Below are positions 23,201 to 25,159 of a stretch of 25,159 nucleotides of DNA, in pieces (within the stretch, counting starts at the first letter, position 1; the number at the start of each line of letters is the position of its first letter). A model generated the notes under the pieces. The model saw nothing but the letters and a program-made list of their open reading frames with translations. It was not told the DNA's origin and did no database searches. The DNA is taken from positions 1-25,159 of the forward strand of contig CAVJLN010000042.1 in assembly GCA_963650485.1 (NCBI GenBank), written 5' to 3'. This DNA comes from Suilimivivens sp963650485 (GTDB lineage Bacteria; Bacillota; Clostridia; Lachnospirales; Lachnospiraceae). The position numbers and the translations under genes were made by a program.

Positions 23201-25159
23201 ATGAAAACGTGGATTGCTTTTTTCATAGTGGAATGTAAAAGAACATGGAAGACACTGTTAAAGTCCATAGGAAGCTTTTGCGCCTGTCTGCTTTTGACGG
23301 CAGCGTTGGTAGCCGCTTTCAGTGCGTTTATGCAGAATTCACAGGTTTTTCAGAAAGTAAATATTGGAATTGCAATTCCGGAGGATGAGAGTGTCAGCCG
23401 TCTGGCAACACAGTACATAGCTTCCATGGACAGTGTCCGATCGGTTTGTAACTTTTATTATTTGGATGAACAGGAGGCTGTGGAACAGTTGAAACAGGGA
23501 AACCTTCAGGCAATAGTCGTACTTCCTGAGGGCTTTTATCATGATGTGCAGGTAGGGATTAATCCGCCTGCACAGATTTATTTTCCAAAGGATGCGGCAC
23601 AGAACACACAGATATTTGAAGAACTGGTAACCGCAGGGGTGTCCTTTTTGCAGACCGCAGAAGCGGGTGTGTACGCAGCATTGGATACGGCCTCTTATTA
23701 TGGTATCGAATTACAGGGCGCAGGACTCGGCGATACGATTGCCTATCTGTTTGCTAATCAGATGCTGAAAAGAGACAGCATATATTCTGCCAAAATGCTT
23801 TCGCCTCTGGGAAATCTTTCGGTTGTGGAATACTATTATACAGCAGGCTTTGTGATTCTGCTTATGATGTGTGGAATCCAGTTCGGATTTTTGTATGGAA
23901 AACGGAAGAGTTCCGTGGAAGATAAACTGAAAATCAAAGGCGTGGGAAGTGTCCGGCAATCCGTCGTTAAGGTCCTAGTAATGACGATGTTTCTGTATGT
24001 GACAGGGCTTTTGTATTATTTTGCAGGAATAGGTATTGCCAGCCGGACCAAAACCTATTTCGTGCTTTATCAGGGGAAAATATGGTATACCCTGTTATTT
24101 TTATGTCTTGGGATAGCCGTTTATTTTCATGTGTTGTATGAACTGGCCGGCAGCAGCTCGCAGGCAGCGGTATTCGTTTTTGCAGTGAATATTATTACAA
24201 TTATTGGTGCCGGTGTCCTCATTCCGGAGGCTTATCTGAGAAAGGAGGTTGCCGGAATCAGTCGTTTCCTGCCAATGAAATACTGGAATGCATACGCAGC
24301 GGGAATGCTGGAAGGTGAGATGTCCAAAGAAGCGGTAGCCAGAACCGTATTATTCCTGCTTATCGGAATGGCAGCCGGAGAGCTTCTTTCCTGGAGGAAT
24401 GAAAAGAGCAGGCATGTTCTATCCGAAGTCTCAGAGAGTGTATTAATGTATAAGCGCACTCCTGTGCCGATACTGACTCAGAACCAAATGCAGGCTGAGT
24501 CAAAGATCCAGATGCAGTCTCATAGCCACCTAAAGTCTGAAATCTGTGAGCGATCACGTATGCATGCTCATACAGGTATGTGCGAAACCATAAAAAAGGT
24601 CCCCATGGGATTCGTTTATTATAAACTTCAACTGAAATTACGGCTGAAGCGTAGAATCTGCTGGCTGCAAATTCTGTTCCTTGTATTACTTCTTTTGGTG
24701 ATTGGAAGTATTCATATCACGGATGCGAAAAACAGCAGAATCGGACTTGCAGGCGTGACATCCGGTATTACACAGACCATCGCAGACCGCCTGATGCAAA
24801 AGAGCGATGTTTACCAATTTACCACTTATGAAGATCCGGAAGAACTGGAGCAGGCGGTAGAAGCAGGAGAGCTGGAATGTGGATTTGTATTTGCAGAAGG
24901 TTTTACAAAGCGATACGAGGAAGGTTCGCTTACAGACAGCATTACTTATGTCTATACGCCCTTTACAACGAAGGGGTTGGCGGTAAAGGAGACAGTGTAT
25001 GGAGCTGTTCTGGAACTTTACGGGGAAAAGCTTTTGCAGCAGAATGAAGAAACAATTGTCGGACAAAGCTCCGAAGAGATTTCAGCAATGCTGGCAGAGC
25101 GGTATGAATATTACTTAAACAGTGATGCAATTTTTCATACGGAAGTCATTTATGTAGAA
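23201..25159 (+). CDS. Large ABC-2 type permease, apparently two fused units (3' cut by window edge)
   Basis: Open from ATG 23201 (AAAGGA 7 nt upstream) to the window end, 653 residues so far without a stop. The first unit has a membrane span at about residues 18-45, an external domain starting NIGIAIPEDESV and ending LKQGNLQAIVVLPEGF, then five or six spans to about residue 395. A hydrophilic, Met/Gln/His-rich linker follows to about 465. Then a second unit begins with KLQLKLRLKRRICW, a span and another external domain, RIGLAGVTSGITQ to LECGFVFAEGF, that matches the layout of the first. One chain could thus supply both permease halves of the transporter encoded with the ATPase at 20939. The end of the protein is outside the window. 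Confidence 0.8.
   Translation, partial: MKTWIAFFIVECKRTWKTLLKSIGSFCACLLLTAALVAAFSAFMQNSQVFQKVNIGIAIPEDESVSRLATQYIASMDSVRSVCNFYYLDEQEAVEQLKQGNLQAIVVLPEGFYHDVQVGINPPAQIYFPKDAAQNTQIFEELVTAGVSFLQTAEAGVYAALDTASYYGIELQGAGLGDTIAYLFANQMLKRDSIYSAKMLSPLGNLSVVEYYYTAGFVILLMMCGIQFGFLYGKRKSSVEDKLKIKGVGSVRQSVVKVLVMTMFLYVTGLLYYFAGIGIASRTKTYFVLYQGKIWYTLLFLCLGIAVYFHVLYELAGSSSQAAVFVFAVNIITIIGAGVLIPEAYLRKEVAGISRFLPMKYWNAYAAGMLEGEMSKEAVARTVLFLLIGMAAGELLSWRNEKSRHVLSEVSESVLMYKRTPVPILTQNQMQAESKIQMQSHSHLKSEICERSRMHAHTGMCETIKKVPMGFVYYKLQLKLRLKRRICWLQILFLVLLLLVIGSIHITDAKNSRIGLAGVTSGITQTIADRLMQKSDVYQFTTYEDPEELEQAVEAGELECGFVFAEGFTKRYEEGSLTDSITYVYTPFTTKGLAVKETVYGAVLELYGEKLLQQNEETIVGQSSEEISAMLAERYEYYLNSDAIFHTEVIYVE

Overview
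The window looks like a chromosome segment from a low-to-mid GC, spore-forming Firmicute, most likely a clostridial Lachnospiraceae member. The reasons are strong AGGAG-type ribosome binding sites, the conserved order hup-rqcP-yabP-yabQ-divIC-spoIIE-tilS-hpt-ftsH known from Bacilli and Clostridia, and palindromic intergenic repeats of the kind common in gut Lachnospiraceae. Apart from one small minus-strand gene, everything reads on the + strand.

Layout. (1) 1-941: the tail of an unidentified gene, then hup (HU) with a clear promoter and terminator, then rqcP. (2) 1061-7933: a two-gene block inserted exactly where rqcP is normally followed by yabP. It holds an AAA+ ATPase of the type found in extracellular contractile injection system (eCIS) loci and, 3 nt later, a 1621-residue repeat-rich, coiled-coil-rich protein that I do not recognise. 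No sheath, tube, baseplate or spike gene is in the window. This pair is the best candidate for an undescribed system. (3) 8094-14867: the sporulation, division and housekeeping run yabP, yabQ, divIC, a SpoIIE-like phosphatase with no membrane domain, tilS, hpt and ftsH. The yabP ribosome binding site lies in one arm of a long hairpin, and a sigma-E-like promoter would start transcription inside its loop. (4) 14868-17427: a long leader with promoter, terminator and repeat element, then a GH13 alpha-glycosidase. (5) 17520-17840: tRNA-Tyr(GTA) and tRNA-Leu(TAA) with promoter and terminator, followed directly by a relic of an AlkD-type DNA alkylation repair gene. (6) 18052-19929: a YjbR/MmcQ-Ogt fusion, a DUF554 membrane protein and, on the minus strand, a Dabb-domain protein. 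(7) 20303-25159: a four-gene operon of a cysteine-rich YkgJ-like protein, an ABC ATPase, a membrane-anchored protein of unknown function and a large ABC-2-type permease that runs off the window and appears to be two permease units joined in one chain.

Intergenic structure is a major theme. Two full copies of a 154-bp element with terminal inverted repeats lie in opposite orientation at 9416-9569 and 15138-15291. Every difference between them within one internal hairpin stem is compensatory. Partial or diverged relatives lie at 12951-13017, 20031-20218 and possibly 960-1015. A different GCACTTAGTG-type repeat cluster separates divIC from spoIIE.

All assignments were made by reading the sequence and recalling family motifs; no database search was run.
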